Shown here in pieces: positions 35,607-43,800 of a stretch of 64,000 nt of DNA. The notes beneath the pieces are model-generated. The model made no database searches and was not told the origin of the DNA. It was given only the letters and a program-made list of their open reading frames with translations. Made by a program: the position numbers and the translations under genes. The stretch's first letter is position 1, and each line of letters starts with the position of its first letter. Source of the DNA: Fibrella rubiginis (GTDB lineage: Bacteria; Bacteroidota; Bacteroidia; Cytophagales; Spirosomataceae); NCBI RefSeq assembly GCF_017353185.1, contig NZ_JAFMYV010000017.1, positions 62,001 to 126,000 of the forward strand, written 5' to 3'.

Positions 35607-36506
35607 ATGCGTCGGCTCCTATTTATTTCGCTCTGTTTGCTGAGTTTATCCACTCAGGCACAATCGCTCCTTTGGCGAATTTCGGGTAATGGACTGGCTA
35701 AGCCGTCGTACTTATTTGGTACCTACCATATCCTGCGTGATAGCTATTTGAAAGGGGACTCGTTAACCCGCGCTCACTTCGAGCAGGCCGAAGGCGTAGT
35801 GGTCGAGATGGTATTTGATACCACCGAACGGGCCAAGGTGATACAGTTCAGTACCATGCCCGACAATAACCTGATCCGCCTCATCAATGCCAACGATTAT
35901 AAACTTGTAGCCGACGAGTTCAACGCTGTAACGGGGCAGGAACTGTCTTTCTATAACCAGATTAAGCCCGTCATTATTGCCACGGCGCTCAGCACCGCCT
36001 ACGCCCGCCGCGAGTCTGACACACTGACTCGTTTCACGGGCCAGCCCATCGACCTTTTCTTTGTACGGCAAACGCAGGCAGCCAAAAAACCCCTGCTGGG
36101 CCTGGAAACGCTGGAAGAGCAACTCAAACTGCTCTACGACCGTCAGCCGGTTGAACAGCAGGCCAACCAACTGGTACAGATGGTAAAGCACCATAACGAG
36201 ACTACAACCCGCAAAGGCCCCGGCCTGACAGACATGTACCTGAAAGCCAACCTCGACGGGATGTGGGATTTGTTCCAGCGCGAAAGCGATAGCCCCGCCG
36301 ACTTATACAAACTGGTTGATGATCGTAATGTGCGTTGGATGAGTCAGTTACGTACGATTATGGCTGTGCGCTCAACGTTCATAGCCGTCGGCGCAGGCCA
36401 CCTTCCTGGCCCCAATGGCCTTCTGAAACTCCTCCGCGAAGCAGGCTACACCGTAGAAGCCATTCGCAACAAAGAAGCCGAACCTGACCTAGCGAGAGTG
36501 AAGTAA
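35607..36506 (+). CDS. TraB/GumN-family protein
   Basis: A 299-residue exported protein. Signal peptide MRRLLFISLCLLSLSTQA, then the TraB/GumN pattern: SLLWRISGNGLAKPSYLFGTYHI near the start, a conserved glutamate in FEQAEGVVVEMVFD, a middle helical part, and the C-terminal FIAVGAGHLPGPNGLLKLLREAGY. The family is related to Tiki proteases and may be metal-dependent hydrolases, though bacterial members are mostly uncharacterised. Likely periplasmic or surface-bound. It is divergent from the TonB receptor gene, with 166 nt between starts. Confidence 0.85.
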   Translation: MRRLLFISLCLLSLSTQAQSLLWRISGNGLAKPSYLFGTYHILRDSYLKGDSLTRAHFEQAEGVVVEMVFDTTERAKVIQFSTMPDNNLIRLINANDYKLVADEFNAVTGQELSFYNQIKPVIIATALSTAYARRESDTLTRFTGQPIDLFFVRQTQAAKKPLLGLETLEEQLKLLYDRQPVEQQANQLVQMVKHHNETTTRKGPGLTDMYLKANLDGMWDLFQRESDSPADLYKLVDDRNVRWMSQLRTIMAVRSTFIAVGAGHLPGPNGLLKLLREAGYTVEAIRNKEAEPDLARVK

Positions 36507-36544
36507 TGATAAATGGTGAATGGTGAGTGACGAATTTATCATTA
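36504..36544. terminator. Bidirectional terminator-like hairpin
   Basis: Perfect 11-nt arms TAATGATAAAT and ATTTATCATTA face each other across 19 nt, overlapping the ends of the two convergent genes. A/T-rich, so pairing is weak but placed as expected for a shared terminator. Confidence 0.5.
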
Positions 36545-37423
36545 CCCCTTATCCTGTTTCTCTATCTCCCGAATAAGTCGTTTCGCTTCTTTATCGTCTT
36601 TCTCCGGAAACGTTACGGGCAGCGATTCGAGGATCTCGGTCATGATGGTGGCAATAATAAGCTGCTGGTTGTCACGGTCGTCGCTGGGAATTACGTACCA
36701 GGGTGCCAGAGGGGTGGCTGTGGCATTGATTGCCTCTTCGTAGGCCTGCATGTAGGCGGGCCATTCCTGGCGCTCCTTCAAGTCATTATCACTTAGTTTC
36801 CACTGCTTTTCGTCGTCTTTTAATCTGGCGATCAGCCGATTACCCTGCTCTTTTTTGGCTACGTGCAAATAAAACTTCACCACCCGGAAACCGTTGCGGT
36901 GCAGGTAAAACTCAAAATTGGCAATGTCGGTGTACCGTTCTTTCCAGAGCCTGGGTAAGTTTTCGATAAACTCGTCAGGGATGTTGGTGTCTTCGGCCAG
37001 CCGCTCCGGGTGCACTTTCATGGCTAGTACCTCTTCGTAATACGTCCGGTTAAAAATGCCGATAATACCCCGTTCGGGTAGCTTGTGCCAAAACCGCCAG
37101 AGGTAATCATGTGCCAGGTCTTCTTTAGTGGGCTTGGTAAACGACGCCACCCGAAACCGCGACGGATTCACGCCTTTGAATACATGCCTGATGCTGCTGT
37201 CTTTACCGGCTGCGTCCATGGCTTGAAACAGCACCACCAGGCCGTATTTCTCATGCGCATGCATCTGATTCTGAGCCTGATCCATGCGTTCACTCAGTAC
37301 GTCGAGCTGTTGACCACGGTCGGCTTCGTCGGTATAAAACGGCTCAACAAGCGTGGGTGTTTCCTTAACCGAATAGGGTTTTTTTCCGTCGAAACGGAAG
37401 TGGGCAGTCTGTAGTTTTTTCAT
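36542..37423 (-). CDS. Polyphosphate kinase 2 family protein, copy 1
   Basis: A 293-residue polyphosphate:nucleotide phosphotransferase of the PPK2 family. It has a Walker A loop AMDAAGKDSS (68-77), followed by the family-typical VFKGVNPSRFRVASFTKPT, the lid-region FNRTYYEEVLAMKVHPE, and RLKDDEKQWKLSDNDLKER. Such enzymes phosphorylate AMP, ADP or GDP with polyphosphate. The sequence alone does not show which class. A closely related gene lies 129 nt upstream on the same strand. Confidence 0.9.
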   Translation of the reverse strand: MKKLQTAHFRFDGKKPYSVKETPTLVEPFYTDEADRGQQLDVLSERMDQAQNQMHAHEKYGLVVLFQAMDAAGKDSSIRHVFKGVNPSRFRVASFTKPTKEDLAHDYLWRFWHKLPERGIIGIFNRTYYEEVLAMKVHPERLAEDTNIPDEFIENLPRLWKERYTDIANFEFYLHRNGFRVVKFYLHVAKKEQGNRLIARLKDDEKQWKLSDNDLKERQEWPAYMQAYEEAINATATPLAPWYVIPSDDRDNQQLIIATIMTEILESLPVTFPEKDDKEAKRLIREIEKQDKG

Positions 37424-37552
37424 GCGTTGAATACGGCTGCCTTACCGGAAACCACCCCGTTGTGGTGTCCGATGCTACAACGTACTCAACGAGCATGCCC
37501 TGAGACAAGTTTGAGCAAGCTTGTTAAACTACTGTTAATCAAGTCGGCGAGG

Positions 37553-38431
37553 TTATTCTTCCAGCTTCGGAATAAGTTTTTGCAGGGCGGCAAACCGGAC
37601 CGGATCGGGCTTTTGCTCGTCTATGTCCATCTTCTTCAACTCTTCAATCAGGATGCAGCCTACGATCAGGCGCATGTTCTTCTTGTCGTCGCCGGGGATT
37701 ACGTACCAGGGTGCATTCTTGGAGGCTGTTTCGTTCACGGCGTCTTCAAAAGCATCCTGGTAGTCGCTCCAGAAATCACGTTCGTCTACGTCGGCTTCCT
37801 GGAATTTCCAGTTCTTTTCAGGGTCTTTGATTCGGTCGATCAGGCGCTTGGCCTGCTCTTTTTTCGAGACGTTCAGAAAGAATTTGACCGTAGGGAATCC
37901 ATTGCGGGCCAGGTGCTTTTCCATTGCTACGATAGCCTCGTATCGGTGCTTCCATACCTTATCCAGGTCTTTGGTCAGCTCAGCAGGAATGCGTTGTGAT
38001 TTGGTCAGAATCTCCGGATGCACTTTCACCACGATCACTTCTTCGTAATACGACCGGTTGAAAATGCCGATGGTACCGCGTTCGGGCAGGTTCAGGTATG
38101 TGCGCCAGAGCCAGTCGTGGTCCAGCTCTTCGTCGGTGGGTCGTTTGAAGGAGCACACGCGCAGGCCCATTGGGTTGGTGCCCGTAAATACGTGCTGGAT
38201 GGTGCTGTCTTTGCCTCCCGCGTCCATAGCCTGGAAAATAGTCAGCAGCCCATATTTGTTATGGGCATACATCCGGTTCTGAAGCTTATCTATTTCGGCA
38301 GCCTGCTCGGCCAGCTTGGTAGCGTAGTCGGCATCGTCGGTGTACCAGTCGTCGATTTTGGTGTCCGCTTTTTTGGCGGAAAACGTCGAGGAACCGTCGT
38401 AGCGGAAGGTGTCAGTTTTGAAGGGTTTCAT
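37553..38431 (-). CDS. Polyphosphate kinase 2 family protein, copy 2
   Basis: A 292-residue paralogue of the product at 36542, aligned without large gaps. Walker A AMDAGGKDST (68-77), VFTGTNPMGLRVCSFKRPT, FNRSYYEEVIVVKVHPE, RIKDPEKNWKFQEADVDER and APWYVIPGDDKKNMRLIVGC are the matching blocks. The Ala-to-Gly change in the P-loop and different lid residues suggest the two may prefer different nucleotides. A tandem pair could make AMP to ADP to ATP from polyphosphate, or handle adenine and guanine separately. That is inference. Confidence 0.9.
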   Translation of the reverse strand: MKPFKTDTFRYDGSSTFSAKKADTKIDDWYTDDADYATKLAEQAAEIDKLQNRMYAHNKYGLLTIFQAMDAGGKDSTIQHVFTGTNPMGLRVCSFKRPTDEELDHDWLWRTYLNLPERGTIGIFNRSYYEEVIVVKVHPEILTKSQRIPAELTKDLDKVWKHRYEAIVAMEKHLARNGFPTVKFFLNVSKKEQAKRLIDRIKDPEKNWKFQEADVDERDFWSDYQDAFEDAVNETASKNAPWYVIPGDDKKNMRLIVGCILIEELKKMDIDEQKPDPVRFAALQKLIPKLEE

Positions 38432-38528
38432 CGGAATTGGGAGGGCTGGAGAGGCCAGCTATAGGGTAAACTTATACCAATTAGCCGATGTTAACCAAAT
38501 AGCGATCAATCCAGCAAAATCATACCGC

Positions 38529-39104
38529 ATGAACACCCAAGCAGCAACAGTAAATAGCCCAGCGGGCACAGTAACAGAAAAAGCAACGTTCGGCACCGGC
38601 TGTTTCTGGTGTACAGAGGCCTTGTTTGAAACCCTCGACGGTGTATATGATGCCGTGTCGGGCTACGAAGGTGGCCATGTTGCAAACCCTTCCTACAAAG
38701 ACGTCTGTAATGGCAATACGGGCCATGCCGAATGTGTAGAGGTGACGTATGACCCCCGCAAAGTGACCTATGCCGAACTACTGCAGGCTTTTTTCCGCAG
38801 CCATGACCCTACTACCCTCAACCGGCAGGGAGCCGACGTGGGCACGCAATACCGGTCGGTGATTTTTTACCATAACGACGAGCAGAAACGCCTCGCCGAA
38901 ACGGCCAAAGCAGAACTCGACAAATCAGGTGCGTATGACCGGCCTATCGTGACGGAAATTAGTCCCGCCACCACCTTCTACGAGGCCGAGGCCTACCACC
39001 AGAGCTATTTCGCCCAAAACCCCGGCCAGGGTTATTGCGCCTTTGTGATTGCCCCCAAGCTGGATAAATTCAAAAAGGTGTTTGCCGAAAAATTGAAGGC
39101 ATAA
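38529..39104 (+). CDS. msrA: Peptide methionine sulfoxide reductase A
   Basis: Reduces methionine-S-sulfoxide in proteins. The 191-residue product from the ATG at 38529 has the active-site motif GTGCFWCTEALFE (Cys25 nucleophile, Cys28), GYEGGHVANPSYKDVCNGNTGHAE, and the C-terminal HQSYFAQNPGQGYC with a recycling cysteine. An in-frame upstream start at 38409 would overlap the divergent PPK2 gene by 23 nt and add 40 residues unlike the family, so I reject it. No signal peptide: cytosolic. Confidence 0.94.
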   Translation: MNTQAATVNSPAGTVTEKATFGTGCFWCTEALFETLDGVYDAVSGYEGGHVANPSYKDVCNGNTGHAECVEVTYDPRKVTYAELLQAFFRSHDPTTLNRQGADVGTQYRSVIFYHNDEQKRLAETAKAELDKSGAYDRPIVTEISPATTFYEAEAYHQSYFAQNPGQGYCAFVIAPKLDKFKKVFAEKLKA

Positions 39105-39111
39105 GAGAGTT

Positions 39112-39224
39112 TGTATAGTCATTTAAAAAGGGAGTCCTAAGTCTGGAAAGTCTGTTCTAGGAGTTGTAGATAACACCATGACAGACTTTCCAGGCTTAGG
39201 ACTCCCTTTTTAAATGACTATACA
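39112..39224. repeat. 113-bp palindromic element between convergent msrA and manC
   Basis: Arms of 44 nt (39112-39155 and 39181-39224) match at 43 of 44 positions around a 25-nt loop. Core: AAAAAGGGAGTCCTAAG. It can terminate both convergent transcripts because either strand ends the stem in an A/T-rich stretch. A shorter hairpin at 43715-43744 shares AAAGGGA-GTCCTAA. Confidence 0.9.
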
Positions 39225-39235
39225 GCCTTGAAAAC

Positions 39236-40306
39236 CTACACAAACTCATTGCCCCGCTCTTTGGCGTCGGCAACGAATTCTTTCACTTTTTGCTCTTCAT
39301 CCTTGCGGCAGATCATGAGCACGTTGTCATACTCAGCCACGATGTAGCCGTCTAACCCATTGACAACCACCAGTCTGTCTTTCGGCGTTTTGATAATGCA
39401 GTTCTTCGTATCGTAGAGCAAAATATGCCCGTCGATCACGTTCAATTCGTCGCTCTTGTCCGATACCTCATACAGCGATTTCCACGTACCCAGATCTGAC
39501 CAGCCAAACTCGCTAAGGACTACGTAGACATTACCGGCCTTTTCCATGATGCCGTTATCAATCGACACGCTCTTGCAAAGCGAATAGGCTTTATTGATGA
39601 ACGCAGACTCTTCATCGGTGTAATAGACCGGTTCACCTTCAGCGAAGATCTCGGCGGTTTCGGGCATGAACTGCGTAAAGGCCTGCTTGATAGCCTGCAC
39701 GTTCCAGACGAAAATGCCCGCATTCCAGACAAATTCGCCGCTTTCCACAAACTGCCTGGCGAGTTCCAGATGGGGCTTCTCGGTGAATGTCTTCACCTTC
39801 TTTACGTCACCTTCGGCATCGGTCAGGTACTGAATGTAGCCATAGCCTGTATCGGGGCGGCTGGGTTTGATGCCCAGCGTTACCAGCACATTATTGCCTT
39901 CGGTAGTGGCCAGGGCTGTACGAATTGTAGCGCGAAAAGCGTCTTCTTTCAGAATAATATGGTCGGCGGGAGCCACCACAATGTTGGCTTCGGGATCGCG
40001 CTGCGCAATTTTGTAGCAGGCATAGGCAATGCAGGGGGCTGTGTTGCGGGCTACGGGTTCGCAGAGAACCTGATCATCAGCTAATTGCGGCAACTGCTCC
40101 TGACAAATCTCTTTGTATTTGCTGCTGGTAACGATATAGATGTTTTCGGGCGGACAGATTCCGTCGAACCGGTCGGCGGTTTGCTGAAGCAGTGTGCGGC
40201 CGGTGCCCAGCACATCATGAAACTGTTTGGGGTAGTTGCTGCGACTAAACGGCCAAAAGCGCGTACCGACGCCTCCGGCCATAATGATGATGTATGTATG
40301 ATTCAT
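39236..40306 (-). CDS. manC: Mannose-1-phosphate guanylyltransferase
   Basis: Makes GDP-mannose from mannose-1-phosphate and GTP for surface polysaccharide or lipopolysaccharide. The 356-residue product, from the ATG at 40306, has the nucleotidyltransferase signature IIMAGGVGTRFWPFSR, SNYPKQFHDVLG, ILKEDAFR with the preceding VVAPADHI, and FTEKPHLELA. It lacks the C-terminal phosphomannose isomerase domain of the long ManC/AlgA type. An in-frame TTG at 40315 would give three more residues. A -7 element sits at 40325-40332. Confidence 0.92.
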   Translation of the reverse strand: MNHTYIIIMAGGVGTRFWPFSRSNYPKQFHDVLGTGRTLLQQTADRFDGICPPENIYIVTSSKYKEICQEQLPQLADDQVLCEPVARNTAPCIAYACYKIAQRDPEANIVVAPADHIILKEDAFRATIRTALATTEGNNVLVTLGIKPSRPDTGYGYIQYLTDAEGDVKKVKTFTEKPHLELARQFVESGEFVWNAGIFVWNVQAIKQAFTQFMPETAEIFAEGEPVYYTDEESAFINKAYSLCKSVSIDNGIMEKAGNVYVVLSEFGWSDLGTWKSLYEVSDKSDELNVIDGHILLYDTKNCIIKTPKDRLVVVNGLDGYIVAEYDNVLMICRKDEEQKVKEFVADAKERGNEFV

Positions 40307-40324
40307 GCTTGACAATGCTTACCG

Positions 40325-40332
40325 CAAAAGTA
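40325..40332 (-). promoter_or_regulatory. -7 promoter element for manC
   Basis: On the minus strand the sequence is TACTTTTG, an exact TAnnTTTG match, 18 nt before the ATG at 40306. The leader would be very short, about 12 nt. Confidence 0.45.
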
Positions 40333-40594
40333 AGGTAAAGGTTTTTGGCGGGGGCAGAATCTTAGTTAAATGGTTCACAATGAACAGATGTCGGCTTAAA
40401 CATGACGGGTTTTGCATCATATACGTAGGTACCATCAATTTTAACACCTGATTTAAAGGGTTGATAGTGAAAGATTTAGCTGATTTTGATCTAATAAGAA
40501 TTTTGTTGATTCTAATATTAAATTGTACCAAACTAACATAGTCTGTAGTTTTATTGCCTGAAAACACGTTTGTAACCATTCATTTACTTTTCCT
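40333..40594. other. A/T-rich intergenic region before the TonB receptor gene
   Basis: About 260 nt of clearly lower G+C than the neighbours. A minus-strand reading frame of 86 codons exists, but its residues are those of random A/T-rich sequence and it starts against the receptor gene. I read this as a divergent promoter region. I see no riboswitch or strong hairpin. Confidence 0.5.
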
Positions 40595-43500
40595 ATGTTG
40601 AGACTCCTACGTCACCGTATCTTATTCACTGGCCTGTTTTTGCTGCTCACGGTAGCAGCCTGGGCCCAAACCAGAGTGTCGGGCCGGGTTACCGATGCCG
40701 GCGGACAGCCGCTGCCCGGGGTGAGCCTTACCGTAAAAGGCAAAGTGTCTGGTACTATTACCGACACCAAAGGCAACTTCAACCTGTCGACGAATACACC
40801 ACCGCCGTTCACGCTGATCGTAACGTCGGTAGGTTTCAAGACCGAGCAGATTAACGTAACCGGCAGCAGTTCAACAATGGACGTGAAGCTGGACGAGCAG
40901 GCACTGCTGGGACAGGAAGTGGTTGTAGCAGCCTCGCGGGTAGAAGAGAGCGTCATGAAATCGCCGGTGGCGGTGGAAAAGATGGACCTCCGTGCCATCC
41001 GCGAAACCCCCGCTGCTAACTTTTACGACGGACTGGCTAACCTGAAAGGCGTTGACATTGCCACGCAGGGGCTGTTATTCAAGTCGATCAACCTGCGTGG
41101 TTTTGGTGCCACGGGTAACCCCCGCACCGTGCAGATGATTGACGGTATGGATAACTCGGCCCCCGGCCTCAATTTCCCCGTCGACAACATTGTGGGTATG
41201 CCCGAACTGGACGTAGAGAGCGTAGAGATTTTGCCTGGCGCAGCTTCGGCCCTATACGGTCCCAACGCCATTAATGGCCTGGTGCTGATGAACAGCAAAA
41301 GTCCATTTCTTTACCAGGGACTGAGCGCCAACGCCCGCACGGGTATCATGAGCGCTGACAACCGCGCCAACGCTAACACCGGTTTCTATGACGGGTCTAT
41401 CCGTTACGCCAAGGCATTCAACAACAAGTTTGCCTTCAAACTGAACCTGTCGTACATCAAAGCCGACGACTGGCAGGCTACTAACTATAATAATTTGAAC
41501 GTGAGTGGCCCACAGACGGGTGTCAACGATCCGGCACGCGGCTTGGGCGTAGCACCCAACTATGACGGCGTAAACGTGTATGGTGACGAAGCACAAGCCA
41601 ACATTCAGACCGTAGCTAACACACTGATTGGTCTTGGTCGGCTACCTGCTGCCGCTGGTGCCTTTTTCACCAGCCGGAACGTAAGCCGCACGGGCTTCAA
41701 AGAAGTTGACATGGTCGACTATAACACCAAGAGCTTTAAATTCAACGGAGCCGTTCACTACCGCGTTACGGAGAAAGCCGAACTGGTTGCTCAGTTGAAC
41801 TACGGCTCGGGAACCACCGTCTACACAGGAAATGGCCGGTATTCACTGCGGGATTTCAACCTGACGCAGGCCAAGATTGAACTGAAAGGCAGCAATTACG
41901 TATTGCGGGGCTACACCACGCAGGAGCGGTCGGGTAAATCCTATACCGCGGGCCTCACCAGCATCTTTATGAACGAGGCCATCAAGCCAAGTTCGCAGTG
42001 GTTTGGTGAGTTTGCGGGGGCGTTTGCTCAGGCTCGTGGTGCTGGGCAATCTGAAGACCAGGCATTTGTTACGGCCCGCACGTTTGCCGACAATAATCCT
42101 TTTGCGACCGGATTCAACGGCGGGGTACGTCCACAGCCGGGTACGGCGGCCTACCAAACATTGCTGGATATTTACCGCGATAAGCCCATTTCGCAGGGTG
42201 GTGGCGGTTTCCTCGACAAGTCGAATCTGTATCATATAGAAGGCGTTTACAACTTCAAAGATCAGATCAAGTTTGCCGACGTACTGGTTGGGGCCAACTA
42301 CCGGCAATACCAGCTTGGCTCAGAGGGTACGCTCTTTGCCGATCAGGTCGAAAACCGCAACGGCACAATCGCCATCAATGAATACGGTGCGTTTGGTCAG
42401 GTAAGCAAGAGCTTCCTCAACAACCACCTGAAACTGAGTGGTTCGCTACGCTACGATAAAAATCAGAACTTCGACGGTCAGTTTACTCCTCGCCTGTCGG
42501 CTGTGACTACGTTTGGCGAGCACAATATTCGCCTCTCGTACCAGACTGGTTTCCGAATTCCAACTACGCAGAACCAGTACATCGACCTGCTGGTACCAAA
42601 CGCGCGCCTGATTGGTGGCCTGCCTGAGTTTTATGACCGCTACAAGCTAAGCAACTCGTATTCACTGGCTAACGTACAGGCAGTAGGTGCGGCCATCACG
42701 GCGAGCGCAACGAACAAGGCCTTCCAGGATCAGGTAATTGCGGCACTTACGGCACAGGTATTGCCGCAGGTGCAAGCTGCTGTTACGGCTGCCGTGACAG
42801 CTAAAGTGCAGGCTGCTGTAGCTGCCGGGCAGATACCCGCCTCCGGTGCCGCCGCCGCTATTGCCGCGGGTGTAGCTGCCGCATTACCCGACGAGGTGGG
42901 CAAAGTCGTTAAGGCTAACGCAAACGCTGCCATTCAGGGGGCTGCTATTGCGGCCAACTACGGCGCGCTGATTCCTTATCAGCCCAAGAAATTCAAGCCT
43001 GAACGCGTAGCCAACTACGAAATTGGCTACCGGGGCGTGATCGGCAAGAAGCTCTATGTTGACGGCTACTACTACTACAGCGTCTATACCGATTTCATTG
43101 GTGGCGCGGTTGTGTTGCAGCCAAAGGCGTCGGTAGCGCCGGGTTTGCTGGATGAGAAAAGCGGCGTATTCAGCGGTAACACGCGGCAAGCTTACTCATT
43201 ACCTGCCAACAGCAGCCAGGACATCACAGCGTCGGGTTGGGCATTGGGTTTAAATTATGCCCTTGCCCGTGGTTATGTAGTGAGTGCCAACATCGCCAAC
43301 AATACCCTGAACGGCTTTACCAAATCAGATGAACTGCAGTATGCCAGCTTCAACACGCCGAAATACCGGTATAACCTGACCTTTACCAAGCGGGCCACCA
43401 ACGACTCGAAAATTGGCTTTAGTGCCAACTTGAAACATCAGGACGAATTTATCTGGGAATCAGGCTTTGTGCAGCCGTCAGAAACGGGTATTCCATTCTT

Positions 43501-43690
43501 CTCGAACACCACGGTACCAGCAATCAACAACCTTGATGCGCAAATCAATTACAAACTGTCGAGCATGAAATCGGTGATCAAAGTGGGTGGAACTAACTTG
43601 TTTGGCACCCCTTACATCCAGGCTTACGGCAACCCAAGCATCGGGTCAATGTATTACGTGGGCATCACCTTCGACCAACTGTCGCAGTAG
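40595..43690 (+). CDS. TonB-dependent receptor with alanine-rich helical insert
   Basis: A 1031-residue outer-membrane receptor. Signal peptide to about residue 25 (TVAAWAQ), CarboxypepD-reg-like domain (about 27-105, RVSGRVTDAGGQPLPGVSLT), plug domain (about 115-235, INLRGFGATGNPRTVQMIDG and EVEILPGAASALYGPNAING-like), then the barrel. Between residues about 690 and 800 lies an insert rich in Ala, Val and Gln (VQAAVTAAVTAKVQAAVAAG), placed where related receptors have a short loop before KPERVANYEIGYRG. The insert should be helical and surface-exposed. No lipoprotein partner follows, and the substrate is unknown. Confidence 0.92.
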   Translation: MLRLLRHRILFTGLFLLLTVAAWAQTRVSGRVTDAGGQPLPGVSLTVKGKVSGTITDTKGNFNLSTNTPPPFTLIVTSVGFKTEQINVTGSSSTMDVKLDEQALLGQEVVVAASRVEESVMKSPVAVEKMDLRAIRETPAANFYDGLANLKGVDIATQGLLFKSINLRGFGATGNPRTVQMIDGMDNSAPGLNFPVDNIVGMPELDVESVEILPGAASALYGPNAINGLVLMNSKSPFLYQGLSANARTGIMSADNRANANTGFYDGSIRYAKAFNNKFAFKLNLSYIKADDWQATNYNNLNVSGPQTGVNDPARGLGVAPNYDGVNVYGDEAQANIQTVANTLIGLGRLPAAAGAFFTSRNVSRTGFKEVDMVDYNTKSFKFNGAVHYRVTEKAELVAQLNYGSGTTVYTGNGRYSLRDFNLTQAKIELKGSNYVLRGYTTQERSGKSYTAGLTSIFMNEAIKPSSQWFGEFAGAFAQARGAGQSEDQAFVTARTFADNNPFATGFNGGVRPQPGTAAYQTLLDIYRDKPISQGGGGFLDKSNLYHIEGVYNFKDQIKFADVLVGANYRQYQLGSEGTLFADQVENRNGTIAINEYGAFGQVSKSFLNNHLKLSGSLRYDKNQNFDGQFTPRLSAVTTFGEHNIRLSYQTGFRIPTTQNQYIDLLVPNARLIGGLPEFYDRYKLSNSYSLANVQAVGAAITASATNKAFQDQVIAALTAQVLPQVQAAVTAAVTAKVQAAVAAGQIPASGAAAAIAAGVAAALPDEVGKVVKANANAAIQGAAIAANYGALIPYQPKKFKPERVANYEIGYRGVIGKKLYVDGYYYYSVYTDFIGGAVVLQPKASVAPGLLDEKSGVFSGNTRQAYSLPANSSQDITASGWALGLNYALARGYVVSANIANNTLNGFTKSDELQYASFNTPKYRYNLTFTKRATNDSKIGFSANLKHQDEFIWESGFVQPSETGIPFFSNTTVPAINNLDAQINYKLSSMKSVIKVGGTNLFGTPYIQAYGNPSIGSMYYVGITFDQLSQ

Positions 43691-43714
43691 TAGTCTATAG
43701 ATGACCTGTTCTAA

Positions 43715-43744
43715 AAAGGGAAGTCCTAATCAGGGCTTCCCTTT
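43715..43744 (+). terminator. Rho-independent terminator of the TonB receptor gene
   Basis: AAAGGGAAGTCCT pairs with AGGGCTTCCCTTT at 12 of 13 positions with a 4-nt loop, 24 nt after the stop. The T-run after it is short. Confidence 0.7.
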
Positions 43745-43800
43745 ATTGTATCTTCGCTAAAGGACACAGCAGTGGCGCAGTTTGTGTGGCGGTTCAATAT

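Noticed and set aside
40319-40579. An 86-codon minus-strand frame in the A/T-rich gap
   Set aside because: Composition is that of noncoding A/T-rich DNA, there is no motif, and it covers the manC promoter.
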